From an uncultured Clostridia bacterium (GTDB taxonomy: Bacteria; Bacillota; Clostridia; Oscillospirales; SIG627), in the NCBI GenBank assembly GCA_947589595.1, contig CANQBV010000003.1, positions 1 through 64,000 on the forward strand: DNA of 64,000 nucleotides. Reading direction: 5' to 3'. The position numbers were made by a program, and so were the translations under genes. The notes under the pieces are model-generated. The model saw nothing but the letters and a program-made list of their open reading frames with translations, did not search any database and was not told the DNA's origin. Below, piece by piece: positions 1 through 12,086 of the stretch. Numbering within the stretch: position 1 is the first letter of the stretch; the number at the start of each line of letters is the position of its first letter.

Positions 1-77
1 ATCCCTCATTTTTATGGCCAAAAAGAAAAGTCGCCCTGTTGGGCGGCTTCTCTTTTTGGCTGCGGAAGAAGGATTCG
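1..77. repeat. 77-bp direct repeat, copy 1 (truncated by window start): terminator-like hairpin plus 3' end of a tRNA
   Basis: Bases 1-77 are identical to 234-310: atccctcatttttatggccaaaaagaaaagtcgccctgttgggcggcttctctttttggctgcggaagaaggattcg. Confidence 0.9.
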
Positions 78-184
78 CCCGGCGCTGCGGCGCCGGCCGC
101 ACTTCGGCTGCCATCGAAAATTCCAGCGCTTCCCGCTGCGCCATTCGGCTTGCGTACAGCGGGAATTTGCGATCGGGATCTGTC

Positions 185-209
185 GAAAACACCATAACAT
201 GGTGTTTTC
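185..209. repeat. Perfect 11-bp inverted repeat (GAAAACACCAT-AAC-ATGGTGTTTTC)
   Basis: Read directly; lies in the spacer between the two 77-bp repeats. Confidence 0.85.
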
Positions 210-233
210 TCCGCTCCTGCCCTCGTGGTTCGA

Positions 234-310
234 ATCCCTCATTTTTATGGCCAAAAAGAAAAGTCGCCCTGTTGGGCGGCTTCTCTTTTTGGCTGCGGAA
301 GAAGGATTCG
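234..310. repeat. 77-bp direct repeat, copy 2, overlapping the tRNA-Gln 3' end
   Basis: Identical to bases 1-77; contains the inverted repeat ccaaaaagaaaag.cgccc-tgtt-gggcg.cttctctttttgg. Confidence 0.9.
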
Positions 311-363
311 AACCCTCACAAACAGAGTCAGAGTCTGTCGTGCTACCTTTACACAATTCCGCA
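294..363 (-). tRNA. tRNA-Gln (anticodon CUG)
   Basis: Reverse complement TGCGGAATTGTGTAAAGGTAGCACGACAGACTCTGACTCTGTTTGTGAGGGTTCGAATCCTTCTTCCGCA: 7-bp acceptor TGCGGAA/TTCCGCA, anticodon stem ACAGA/TCTGT with loop CTCTGAC, T-arm GTTCGAATC. Confidence 0.88.
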
Positions 364-554
364 ATGATTTGTCGGCGACGCTTATTCTATCACAGCCAAG
401 TGCTTTTGTCAAGAGAAAGCGGTGAATTTTTGGAAAAAAGGGAAATTTTCCCCAAGAGGAAAAAAGGAAAATCAAAATAATTGTACAAAAGTGTTGAAAA
501 ATGGAAAAAGAATGGTACAATAATTATAATCAACCAAAAAGAAAGGAAATATAC

Positions 555-1031
555 ATGAAAAAATTTTTTGCGGAATTTAAAAAATTCGCCATGCGCGGCA
601 ACGTCATGGATCTTGCCGTCGGCGTAATCATCGGCGCCGCTTTTCAGGCGATCGTAACTTCTATGATCAACGATATTGTGATGCCGCTGATCGGTCTGAT
701 TACCGGCGGCGTCAATTTTCAGGATCAGTTCATCATCCTGAAGGTGCCGGAAGGAATTGACAAATCGCAGATCGTTTCGCTCGGCATTGCTCAGGAAATG
801 GGCGTGACCACTTTAAACTACGGTTCCTTTATCACCGCCGTCATCAACTTTATCATTATGGCGTTTGTGGTCTTTATGCTGGTGAAATTTATCAATAAGC
901 TTTCCGAGCTGGGAAAAAAGAAAGAAGAAGTACCCGCGGCGCCCACTACCAAAACCTGCCCCTATTGCAAAACGGAGATTGCAATCGAAGCCACCCGCTG
1001 CCCGCACTGCACTTCTCAACTGGAAGAATAA
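555..1031 (+). CDS. mscL: Large-conductance mechanosensitive channel MscL with C-terminal zinc ribbon
   Basis: MKKFFAEFKKFAMRGNVMDLAVGVIIGAAFQAIVTSMINDIVMPLIG... is typical MscL; C-terminus CPYCKTEIAIEATRCPHC. ATG at 555 chosen over the upstream ORF start. Confidence 0.95.
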   Translation: MKKFFAEFKKFAMRGNVMDLAVGVIIGAAFQAIVTSMINDIVMPLIGLITGGVNFQDQFIILKVPEGIDKSQIVSLGIAQEMGVTTLNYGSFITAVINFIIMAFVVFMLVKFINKLSELGKKKEEVPAAPTTKTCPYCKTEIAIEATRCPHCTSQLEE

Positions 1032-1043
1032 AAGCTTTGCCGG

Positions 1044-1080
1044 ATCGGCAATCCGCACCGTCGGATTGCCGATTTTTTTA
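1044..1080 (+). terminator. Rho-independent terminator after mscL
   Basis: ATCGGCAATCCG-N6-CGGATTGCCGAT followed by a T tract. Confidence 0.85.
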
Positions 1081-1166
1081 TTGTTTGGCAAATTTTCTGT
1101 TGACCTGTGAAAAAAAGAGTTTATAATATTGAATAGTGAAAACAGAATGGATAAAAGGAGAAACGT

Positions 1167-2840
1167 ATGGCAAATTACCGGGAAATTTATAAAGAATGGT
1201 GCGAAAACCCGATTTTGAATGAAGAGACGCGCCGCGAGCTTTTGGCGCTGACCGATGAAAAAGAGATCGAGGATCGTTTTTATAAAAATCTGGAGTTCGG
1301 CACGGCGGGCCTGCGCGGGATCATGGGCGCGGGAACAAACCGGCTGAATCTTTACACGGTCGGAAAAGCCACTTTGGGGCTGGCGGAATTTTTATTGGAG
1401 CATTTTCCCGATGCGCGCGAACGCGGCGTTGCCATTGGCTACGACACGCGCAACCACTCGGCGGAGTTGGCGCGCAACACGGCGGACGTTTTTACGGCCA
1501 AGGGCATTAAGACCTATCTTTTCGACCAACCGGTGCCGATTCCGGTGCTTTCCTTTGCGATCCGGCATTTCGGGTGTGTTTCCGGCGTGGTACTGACCGC
1601 TTCGCACAATCCCCCGCAATACAACGGCTACAAAGCCTATGATGAACACGGATGCCAGTTGGGCGTGGAGCTTTCGGAAAAAGTGACCGAAAAGGTCAAC
1701 GCCGTGACCGATTTCTCCAAAATCCCCACAAAGGGAAAGGATTCCCTTTTGACCATGCTGGGCGCCGAAGAGATCGACCTTTTCACCACGACAGTGTTAA
1801 AGCAATCTACCTTTAACGATGCCAAAGCCAAAAAGGCCCTCAAAATCGTTTACACGCCGGTACACGGCAGCGGCAATATTCCGGTTCGGCAGATTCTGGA
1901 AAAGGACGGCTTTACGGACGTCTCGATCGTGAAAGAGCAGGAACTGCCCGACGGCAATTTCCCCACCGTAAAAAGCCCGAACCCCGAGGAACGCGGCACC
2001 CTGCAAATGGGAATTGACCTGGCGGAGAAGATCGGCGCGGATCTGGTGATCGGTACCGACCCGGACGCCGACCGCATTGGCTGCGCGGTGCGCACCGCGT
2101 CGGGCATGGAGCTTTTGACCGGCAACCAGGTGGGCGCGCTTTTGGTTGATTTTATTCTGAAAACCAAGGTCGTTCTCGGGAAAAACCCGGTTATCATCAA
2201 TACCATTGTTACCAGTGATCTGGGACCTGAAATTGCGCGCAAGCACGGCTGCGGTGTGATGCAGGTCTTGACGGGCTTCCGCTTTATCGGCGAAAAGATG
2301 ACCCAATTTGAAGCCGAGCAGCAGCGGGGCGATGAAAACCAGCACCATTTCGTGATCGGCTATGAAGAAAGCTATGGGTACTTAGCCGGTACGCACGCGC
2401 GCGACAAGGATTCCGTGGTGACCGCCATGCTGATTGCGGAAATGGCGGCTTTCCACAAAAAGAGCGGCAAAACACTGCTGGATGCGCTCCAGGCGCTTTA
2501 CGCCGAATACGGCTACTACCTCGACAAGGTGGATTCCTTTGTGCTGCAAGGTAAGGAAGGGCTGGAGCGGATCGCCGAGATCATGGCGGAGCTGCGCGCC
2601 GATCCTTCTCTGATTCCCGATCTGAAAGAAGTGATCGATTATCAGAAGGGCGTGGACGGCCTGCCGAAATCCAATGTTTTGAAATTCATCCTGAAAGACG
2701 GCTCCTGGATCGCGGCACGCCCCTCCGGCACCGAACCGAAGCTGAAGTTTTATTATTCGATCAAAGAAAACGACCGCGAAGCGGCGCTTTCCAAGCTGGA
2801 AAAGCTCCGCGCGCTCCTGAAAAAAGCCAAAGGTCTGTGA
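1167..2840 (+). CDS. Phospho-sugar mutase (phosphoglucomutase/phosphomannomutase family)
   Basis: 557 aa; TASHNPPQYNGYKAY active-site serine loop, GTDPDADRIG metal loop, RPSGTEPKLKFYY C-terminus; RBS aaaggag. Confidence 0.93.
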   Translation: MANYREIYKEWCENPILNEETRRELLALTDEKEIEDRFYKNLEFGTAGLRGIMGAGTNRLNLYTVGKATLGLAEFLLEHFPDARERGVAIGYDTRNHSAELARNTADVFTAKGIKTYLFDQPVPIPVLSFAIRHFGCVSGVVLTASHNPPQYNGYKAYDEHGCQLGVELSEKVTEKVNAVTDFSKIPTKGKDSLLTMLGAEEIDLFTTTVLKQSTFNDAKAKKALKIVYTPVHGSGNIPVRQILEKDGFTDVSIVKEQELPDGNFPTVKSPNPEERGTLQMGIDLAEKIGADLVIGTDPDADRIGCAVRTASGMELLTGNQVGALLVDFILKTKVVLGKNPVIINTIVTSDLGPEIARKHGCGVMQVLTGFRFIGEKMTQFEAEQQRGDENQHHFVIGYEESYGYLAGTHARDKDSVVTAMLIAEMAAFHKKSGKTLLDALQALYAEYGYYLDKVDSFVLQGKEGLERIAEIMAELRADPSLIPDLKEVIDYQKGVDGLPKSNVLKFILKDGSWIAARPSGTEPKLKFYYSIKENDREAALSKLEKLRALLKKAKGL

Positions 2841-2872
2841 GCAAAAAAAGAAGAAGTCAAAACGGAACCTTT

Positions 2873-3361
2873 TTATAAAACCTTCGCGTAATACAAAATC
2901 AATTCTCCGTCTTCCTTTTCGGCCAGGACATACTCCCGGTAGCCCCAATGCAGATAAATCGCCAGATTTCTCGTTTTCCGCGCTTCCACGCCGATGGTCA
3001 GGCGCGTATAGCCTTGTTCCCGCGCCTCCTTTTCCATCAGGCGAACCAATGAGGAAATATGGCCTTTGCTTTCGTGTTCTTTGCGAATGCGCAGGGCATT
3101 GATATTAGCGGTTCTTTCGTGATCGGCAAGCATGGTTCTGCCCCGGATGGCTTTGCACTGCGGGGAAAAAATCAGGGTTCCCTCTCCCACCGGCTTTCCG
3201 TCGCAAAGGACTACATAGGTTGTAGCTCTGCCGTTTTGGTGGTAAGAAATATATTCTTCCTTCCACAACGGCCAACGGGGATCGCCCGGATTCTCCGCGA
3301 TATTCATGTCCCAAATAGCTTGCAGATCGCCGAGAGCAGCTTTCCGGTATTCAAATAACAA
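2873..3361 (-). CDS. GNAT family N-acetyltransferase
   Basis: MLFEYRKAALGDLQAIWDMNIAEN...LRIRKEHESKGHISSLVRLMEKEAREQGYTRLTIGVEARKTRNLAIYLHWGYREY; GNAT-like fold pattern. Start codon uncertain (TTG). Confidence 0.75.
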   Translation of the reverse strand: MLFEYRKAALGDLQAIWDMNIAENPGDPRWPLWKEEYISYHQNGRATTYVVLCDGKPVGEGTLIFSPQCKAIRGRTMLADHERTANINALRIRKEHESKGHISSLVRLMEKEAREQGYTRLTIGVEARKTRNLAIYLHWGYREYVLAEKEDGELILYYAKVL

Positions 3362-3425
3362 AAGGCTTCACCACCATTATAAAAATCGGGCGCCTTGCCA
3401 CACTGGCCGGGCGCCCGTACTTTTC

Positions 3426-4379
3426 TTATCCCTGATCACGAAAAATGGCTTCTTCGCCGCTCTCCACGACTTCTTCTTTGTAGAAGGGATCGATCATATG
3501 TTTTTTCACCACCGGCCACGCGGCATAAACCTGGAAAAACCACGAAAACGAAACGGTGATCAAAAAGAGCAGCACCACCCCGAGCGACGGCAGGAAACAA
3601 TAGATCAGATAATTCAGCACCAGCACCAGCACGGAAAAAAGCGTGCAGAAGAGATTCCTCTTGATCCCGGCAAGCGCCAGAATATAGGAATTTTTGATCG
3701 CCTTGGGAATGCGGATCTGAAAAGTCACGATCATGATATATAAATATGGCCGCATGAGAAAATACAGAGCGGAAAGAAAAATCGTCAGGTAAAACAGGAT
3801 TAAAAAGCCAAACGACTGATTGGAGTAATAATAGCTGACCATATCAAACGCAATCACAAAGATCAAAAAGAGATCGACCAGTCCCAAAAGAATAGCCTGC
3901 TTCCAGTTTTTACCGATGCAGGAAAAGAAATCGCTGACAAGATCGCTCGGCTGACCTTTGACAAAATTGCGCTGCAAATAGGTCATGGCCGCCATGGCAA
4001 GACCAAAGGTCAAAAGCGTCAAAAGCCCGATCCACAAAAACACATAGGTAATTTTGGAGGGATAGTAGCTTTCCACCTGGGTTCCGACCACGCCGTATAA
4101 GGTGGAAGAAAGCGGCGAATCGCCGTGCTGCATGACGCCGTAAAGCGGCGAAAAAAGCGCGTTTGCCGGCGCCTGAAAGGAAACGCCGCCAACCCGGGAA
4201 AAATAGGCGAACAAGCCGAAAAGCGGCAAATTGATGAGAAAGAACAAAAGATTCAGCGAAATGATCTGCCAAATCTTATCGGAAAGGATGGCAAAAAAGT
4301 GTCGGAAGCCAAAACGGTTCTGCGCCTCTTCCTTGGTCACACCCTTGCCGGGCTTTGCATAGCGATTGAATAATTTCAT
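3426..4379 (-). CDS. DUF624 (YesL-like) membrane protein
   Basis: MKLFNRYAKPGKGVTKEEAQNRFGFRHFFAILSDKIWQIISLNLLFFLINLPLF..., multiple TM segments. Confidence 0.7.
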   Translation of the reverse strand: MKLFNRYAKPGKGVTKEEAQNRFGFRHFFAILSDKIWQIISLNLLFFLINLPLFGLFAYFSRVGGVSFQAPANALFSPLYGVMQHGDSPLSSTLYGVVGTQVESYYPSKITYVFLWIGLLTLLTFGLAMAAMTYLQRNFVKGQPSDLVSDFFSCIGKNWKQAILLGLVDLFLIFVIAFDMVSYYYSNQSFGFLILFYLTIFLSALYFLMRPYLYIMIVTFQIRIPKAIKNSYILALAGIKRNLFCTLFSVLVLVLNYLIYCFLPSLGVVLLFLITVSFSWFFQVYAAWPVVKKHMIDPFYKEEVVESGEEAIFRDQG

Positions 4380-4401
4380 AAACGTCCTCTGTTTTTCTTT
4401 T

Positions 4402-5028
4402 TTAAAACACACTCAAAAGCCAGGCATATCCGCTGCAAATGGCGGCATCGACCGCCAGGCAGAGAAAAAAGAAAAAGCTATAACTGAATAAAAACCGCAA
4501 ATTGAGCGTATTGCAAAACAAGGTGGAATTAAAAAGCGTACCCCCGAATACCCTCTCCTCTTCCGCTCGCAGATTCCAGCGGATTCCATCGGTGTAGATC
4601 CGCAGCGAGACCAGCGTGCAAAAGCTGGTGTAGGAAAGAGTCAGCCAGGCGGTGAGTAAAAAATAGAGAAGATACAGGAAAAAGGCGGAAACGCTGCCCT
4701 TGGAGCCCAGTGCGCTTGCCAGGCTGGAAAAGGTAAATCCTCCGAAAAAGCCCTGTAAAAGCAGCACCACGATCTGCAGCACCGGCGCATACACCGTAAC
4801 TCCCAGAAGAAAGATCAACGTGAACATCAGCATATTCCGTGTCAGGAGCGTTCGGAACAGCGGCCAGAACGAAACAGAGCCCGAAAGCACAGCCGCCGGC
4901 GCCCGGAACAGAAAGGCCGTTACCAGGCACGACGCCAATAACAGCGAAAAACCAACGACGAAAACGGTACGGAATTTCCCGAATCTTGCCGCAAAACGGG
5001 CGCGATCGTATTTTTGCAGTCGGAACAT
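4402..5028 (-). CDS. Multi-pass membrane protein, possibly SpoIIM-like
   Basis: MFRLQKYDRARFAARFGKFRTVFVVGFSLLLASCLVTAFL...; TM pattern with LLLQGFFGGFTFSSLAS; RBS GGAGGAAAG before ATG at 5028. Confidence 0.5.
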   Translation of the reverse strand: MFRLQKYDRARFAARFGKFRTVFVVGFSLLLASCLVTAFLFRAPAAVLSGSVSFWPLFRTLLTRNMLMFTLIFLLGVTVYAPVLQIVVLLLQGFFGGFTFSSLASALGSKGSVSAFFLYLLYFLLTAWLTLSYTSFCTLVSLRIYTDGIRWNLRAEEERVFGGTLFNSTLFCNTLNLRFLFSYSFFFFLCLAVDAAICSGYAWLLSVF

Positions 5029-5139
5029 TTTCTTTCCTCCTTCATGGGCTTTTTCCATTGTATGAAAAAGCAAAAGAAAATATTCCGCACCTTTATTCTA
5101 CACGAAAACCGGCAATTTTACAAGCTTTTTTGCAGAAAA

Positions 5140-8138
<2,999 letters not shown>

Positions 8139-8148
8139 TGCTTCTCCT

Positions 8149-9870
8149 TTATGATTTTTTATCCGTGATTTGCCCGGTGAGCATCAGCCTGGAAAGATGC
8201 AGCGGCACGGTTTCCGTATCGGATAGGATCAGCTGCAAAAGCACAAAGCGCCGGGCGCGCACGCGGCGGCTTTGGAAGATTTGCTCCATGGGAGAAGCTT
8301 CGCCTCTCTCCAGCGGCAGCAAAATTTCTTCGCCCTTTTCCCGGTCGGTCAGCCAATTCAGCCCCACGCTTTCCTTCTCTTCCGTCAGGGTGGAAAGCTG
8401 CACCGAATAGAGATTTTTCTCTCTGTCGGAGGCGGAAAAATCAAAACGCTTGGATTTCCAGTACGCCGGAATCGCTTTGCCGTTGTCCGTGTTGCCGCCC
8501 ACCCTGCAGATTTCGTAGTCCGTAATAAAATACAGCTTTGTTCCGATTTCCGCAAAGCCCCGGATCGCGGGCGTTTCGTAGTAGTAAAACACGCCCAGCA
8601 CATAATGGTAAACATACGTTTTGTTCGCAAAGCACAAATACAGCTCCGAAGTTGTCTTGCGATTAAAAAGGACTGCTTTGGAATAATCTTCTTTCACAAG
8701 ACCCTGAGCAATGGGCTCGGAAATGCATTTGGCATTGCGTTCATCGCGTATATTGGTGGAAACCCAGCGGCAAAGGCCGACTGTCGTCAGCGTGCAGGGG
8801 TCGTTTTGCACCAAAACCGCCTGTCCCTCGGGAACACTGCCCAAATCGTCCGACAGCGGATATACCGGGAACGAAGAAATCAGCTTGCCGTTTTCATCCG
8901 TCCGATATTCCAGGTAGGAATAATACGCGTTCTTTTCCGTAAAAATCAGCTGACGGTCATAATGCCGCAGGATCGCAGTGATCGGGCTGCCGTCCCCGAC
9001 CAGCGTATAGCCGGAAGCGGGAAAATAATCCATCCTCGGTTCGCCCTCGATGATTCCGGAATGATAGCGCATTGCCGGATCCTCTTTGGATCCGTACAAA
9101 AACACACGGGTATCGTTAGCGCCGCCGAATTTCATGGCAAAGCGGCAGTTAAGAATCTTCTGAATCGTTTCCTTGTCGGTGTGCGCTTCAAAGATCACTT
9201 CCATTTCTTCGTCAAAATAGCTGACGGGCGCGTGTTCAAACGTAATACACTGGTAAAATTCATTCCAGTAGTAGCTGTCCGCATCCAACACCTTGCCATC
9301 CAGTCGAATCTCATGGATCGTAACCGGATCTGGAATCACCAAATGGTAATTAAAATCCGTTCCGCTCACGACAAAGGTTTCGCGCATTTTGCCGGTCAGC
9401 GCATTGGCCTCCTCATAGAGCGTGCCGCTCCCGTCCGGCGAGGCGGCGATCATGACGGTGGGAATATACGGCTCCAGCCCGGAATAGCTTTCGCCGTCAT
9501 ATTGATAAATCCCCAGCCCGGTGAGCAGATACAGATTTTTTCCGAAAGTAAAAAACCGCACCGATTCTTCTCCCGGTACGTCGCCTTTGATCTCCATGGA
9601 TTCAAAGCCCTCCTCGGACGCCCAAAAATGCTGGCCGGCCACCGCACAAAAGCACGTTTTCTGTCCGATCTTTCCCTGCCAAAACCCACGCAAGGCCCCA
9701 TCAAAATGGCATAGAGCCTGGTATCCGTCCCGCTTTTTCAAGCAATACCCGGGCGTAATTTTAAAATTCAGCATATCCGGGCTTTGTCCGTCCTCCAGCT
9801 CGTCGGCGCCGTCCGTGGAGATCCGCAGCCCCAAAAAGCGATCCAGCTTATAGGTAAATGATTTTGCCAT
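8149..9870 (-). CDS. Phage tail/nozzle-like structural protein (P22 gp10/T7 gp12-like role inferred)
   Basis: 573 aa; N-terminus LDRFLGLRISTDGADELEDGQSPDMLNFKITPGYCLKKRDGYQAL resembles tail tubular/DNA-stabilisation proteins; repeated beta-rich segments. Confidence 0.6.
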   Translation of the reverse strand: MAKSFTYKLDRFLGLRISTDGADELEDGQSPDMLNFKITPGYCLKKRDGYQALCHFDGALRGFWQGKIGQKTCFCAVAGQHFWASEEGFESMEIKGDVPGEESVRFFTFGKNLYLLTGLGIYQYDGESYSGLEPYIPTVMIAASPDGSGTLYEEANALTGKMRETFVVSGTDFNYHLVIPDPVTIHEIRLDGKVLDADSYYWNEFYQCITFEHAPVSYFDEEMEVIFEAHTDKETIQKILNCRFAMKFGGANDTRVFLYGSKEDPAMRYHSGIIEGEPRMDYFPASGYTLVGDGSPITAILRHYDRQLIFTEKNAYYSYLEYRTDENGKLISSFPVYPLSDDLGSVPEGQAVLVQNDPCTLTTVGLCRWVSTNIRDERNAKCISEPIAQGLVKEDYSKAVLFNRKTTSELYLCFANKTYVYHYVLGVFYYYETPAIRGFAEIGTKLYFITDYEICRVGGNTDNGKAIPAYWKSKRFDFSASDREKNLYSVQLSTLTEEKESVGLNWLTDREKGEEILLPLERGEASPMEQIFQSRRVRARRFVLLQLILSDTETVPLHLSRLMLTGQITDKKS

Positions 9871-9887
9871 CGGGCATTCCTCCTTAT

Positions 9888-10277
9888 TTAATAAACCTCG
9901 CGGATCAAGTGGCGGCGCGCTTTCCCGAAGTTGCGGCGAAGGTCCGTAATCTCCTGCCGGTATAAACGGAAGAAAAACGCAGCCCGGTCCGGATCCTCCT
10001 CCAGCAGAAGGTAAAACGCCAGCCCCAGCGGCAAAGCGCCAAGCGCCAGCACCGGTACCAGCGGCACCTCATCCTCCAGGGAGCTGATCTGCGCTACTTC
10101 TTTTCCTGCGTCCGCAGGTTCGCCTTGTATGGCGTCGTTCAGCTCCGCGAGCTCGGCTAAAAGCAAATTGATACAGTACGGCGCCGCCGCCCGGAAGGCG
10201 GCGGTGTTCGCCGCCTCCGGATCGATCGTTTCGCCCAACAGCGCCAGACTTTTCTTATAGATTTCCAGCGCCGTCAC
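9888..10277 (-). CDS. Phage head-tail connector/adaptor-like protein
   Basis: Small helical protein (TALEIYKKSLALLGETIDPEAANTAAFRAAAPYCINLLLAELAELNDAI...), typical adaptor N-terminus; GTG start preceded by AGGAGGAGTAAA. Confidence 0.6.
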   Translation of the reverse strand: MTALEIYKKSLALLGETIDPEAANTAAFRAAAPYCINLLLAELAELNDAIQGEPADAGKEVAQISSLEDEVPLVPVLALGALPLGLAFYLLLEEDPDRAAFFFRLYRQEITDLRRNFGKARRHLIREVY

Positions 10278-10278
10278 T

Positions 10279-10725
10279 TTACTCCTCCTCACTGTTGACT
10301 CTCAGCGTATAGGGGCCGAAGGTACCGTCTTCCGTGTCGTCCGTGTTAACCTGCAAAACGTTGCTTTGAATGTGGCCAAGCTCCGCCCAGGCCTTGAATT
10401 CGCACGAATCCGGAATAAAGACACGGTAACAGTTCTTGTCTTCTTCATCGTTTGTCAGTTCGCCGATATACTCTTTTCCGTCATATTCAAGGTGAACGAT
10501 CGCGTCCGATGAATACTCGCTGCCGTATGTGTCATATACGTAAAAGAGAATTTCCATTCCGACCGGGTATTCACGCCGCAGGCGGTTGAGATAATCGTCG
10601 CAGATATTCTCCCGAATGGTTTCGATCGAAACCCCGCCCGCTTTGCCCACTACCGCCGTAACCTTGCCGGTATTGCCGTCAATAAAGGTCGTTCCTGCTT
10701 CTGCAAGAATACAAGCACCTGCCAT
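10279..10725 (-). CDS. Phage structural-cassette protein of unknown function (possible head decoration/completion)
   Basis: 148 aa ORF in tight operon between coat and connector genes. Confidence 0.5.
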   Translation of the reverse strand: MAGACILAEAGTTFIDGNTGKVTAVVGKAGGVSIETIRENICDDYLNRLRREYPVGMEILFYVYDTYGSEYSSDAIVHLEYDGKEYIGELTNDEEDKNCYRVFIPDSCEFKAWAELGHIQSNVLQVNTDDTEDGTFGPYTLRVNSEEE

Positions 10726-10735
10726 AGTAGCCTCC

Positions 10736-11569
10736 TTAGTTGATGCTTTCAGCGCCGGGCTTCAGGTTCAGGAAGACAATTTCCTTCGGGTAAATGATCT
10801 TCGCACCGTAAAGATGCAGTCCCTTCACCGCGTCGCCGTGGCGAAGCTCGGGTTCATAGGCCTTTACGGAAGAAACCTGCTCGGCAAAAGCGATCGCGCG
10901 GGCGGTTCTGGCAAAGCAGCGGTAGCTGCCGCCGGTTTCTTCGATATTGTTGCTCACGTACACGTCAAAGCCCATAAAGGATCCAATGTAACCGTTTCCT
11001 AAGGCAGCGGAGTTATCGGTATCGCGCAGTACCTTGGCAAGCACCAGCTTCTGCTCGATCGCCGGCGGTACTTCCAGCGAAATACGGGTGGAATTGGGAA
11101 CGTTATTTTCCATCAGAATTCTTCTGGCTTCTGCCAGCGTGTTGATAATGCTGATACTGGTGGCATTCGCATTGGTAAGGTCCGTTACGCTTTCATCGGT
11201 CAGCGAATAGACAAACTTGTCTGCCACGTCGGCCAGCGCATCGGAGGCTTCCTTCATGGCAGCCTGCATCAATCCTTTTTTGGACTGCGCCCTATCGATC
11301 GAATCGATAAAGAAATTAAATCCCTTCGCCTGATCGATTATGAGCGTTCTTTCATTATCGGAAAGCACCTCGGCGGCCGGCATATCCTGGTTTTTGGTGT
11401 AGTCAAATACCGTAACCGGTCCGACGCCGCAAATCTTCACACGGTCGCCCTCGCCGCGGATCTCGCCTTCAAACTCGCGCGAGCAGAGCTTGACGCCGAC
11501 GTAATCCTTTTCCAGCTCCTTATAAAGAGTTTCGCTCCAAAGTGTAGGAATAAAATTGGTAATAGCCAT
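10736..11569 (-). CDS. Phage major capsid protein, P22 coat (protein 5) family
   Basis: MAITNFIPTLWSETLYKELEKDYVGVKLCSREFEGEIRGEGDRVKICGVGPVTVFDYTKNQDM...LIIDQAKGFNFFIDSIDRAQ...EASDALADVADKFVYSL matches the family pattern; follows the scaffold gene. Confidence 0.85.
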   Translation of the reverse strand: MAITNFIPTLWSETLYKELEKDYVGVKLCSREFEGEIRGEGDRVKICGVGPVTVFDYTKNQDMPAAEVLSDNERTLIIDQAKGFNFFIDSIDRAQSKKGLMQAAMKEASDALADVADKFVYSLTDESVTDLTNANATSISIINTLAEARRILMENNVPNSTRISLEVPPAIEQKLVLAKVLRDTDNSAALGNGYIGSFMGFDVYVSNNIEETGGSYRCFARTARAIAFAEQVSSVKAYEPELRHGDAVKGLHLYGAKIIYPKEIVFLNLKPGAESIN

Positions 11570-11586
11570 TCACGTTTCCTTTCCGA

Positions 11587-12054
11587 TCAGTTCCACTGAT
11601 CCATCGATTTTAAAATTTGGTTGTAGTTTTTGCGGACTTCCGCCTGGGACATCTGCTTCACCATTTCGGGCGAAAAGTATTCCCCCTCGGCTCCGTCGTG
11701 GCGAATGCGGGGCGGTGCGGAAGCGGCATTTTCTTCATTGATCTTTCGGATCCGCTCGTTCTCGCGCTCCTGCATAACCTTGTAGAGCGCAAAGCTCGCC
11801 GCCAGCGATTCGCCCTGTTCCACCTTTTCCCATACTTCTTTGGGAATCATTTTCGCCGTCACTTCGGGAAAAAGCTCGTGAAACAGCGCCACGTCTTCCC
11901 TCATGGCCTCTTCTGAGCGCGCTGTTTTCGGCGCGGCGTCGGGCGCTTCTCCCGGTTCCGCCTCCGTTTCCGGCGCTTCGCTTACCGGAATCTCTTCCTC
12001 GGCAAGCATTTCTTTTTCTTCCTCTTCGGGAAGAACTTTTTCTTTTTTCTTCAT
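11587..12054 (-). CDS. Phage scaffolding protein (acidic)
   Basis: 155 aa, strongly acidic Glu/Ala-rich N-terminus, located between portal and coat genes. Confidence 0.7.
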   Translation of the reverse strand: MKKKEKVLPEEEEKEMLAEEEIPVSEAPETEAEPGEAPDAAPKTARSEEAMREDVALFHELFPEVTAKMIPKEVWEKVEQGESLAASFALYKVMQERENERIRKINEENAASAPPRIRHDGAEGEYFSPEMVKQMSQAEVRKNYNQILKSMDQWN

Positions 12055-12086
12055 GGTTTCCTCCTTTTTTATTTATTTCAAAAGCA

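Noticed and set aside
12-356. Short ORFs over the tRNA/repeat region encoding 'PKREAAQQGDFSFWP'-type peptides
   Set aside because: They read through the tRNA, hairpin and repeat; no RBS or coding signature.
8272-9714. 480-aa plus-strand ORF antisense to the phage tail gene
   Set aside because: No recognisable protein pattern; frame openness follows from codon bias of the real minus-strand gene.
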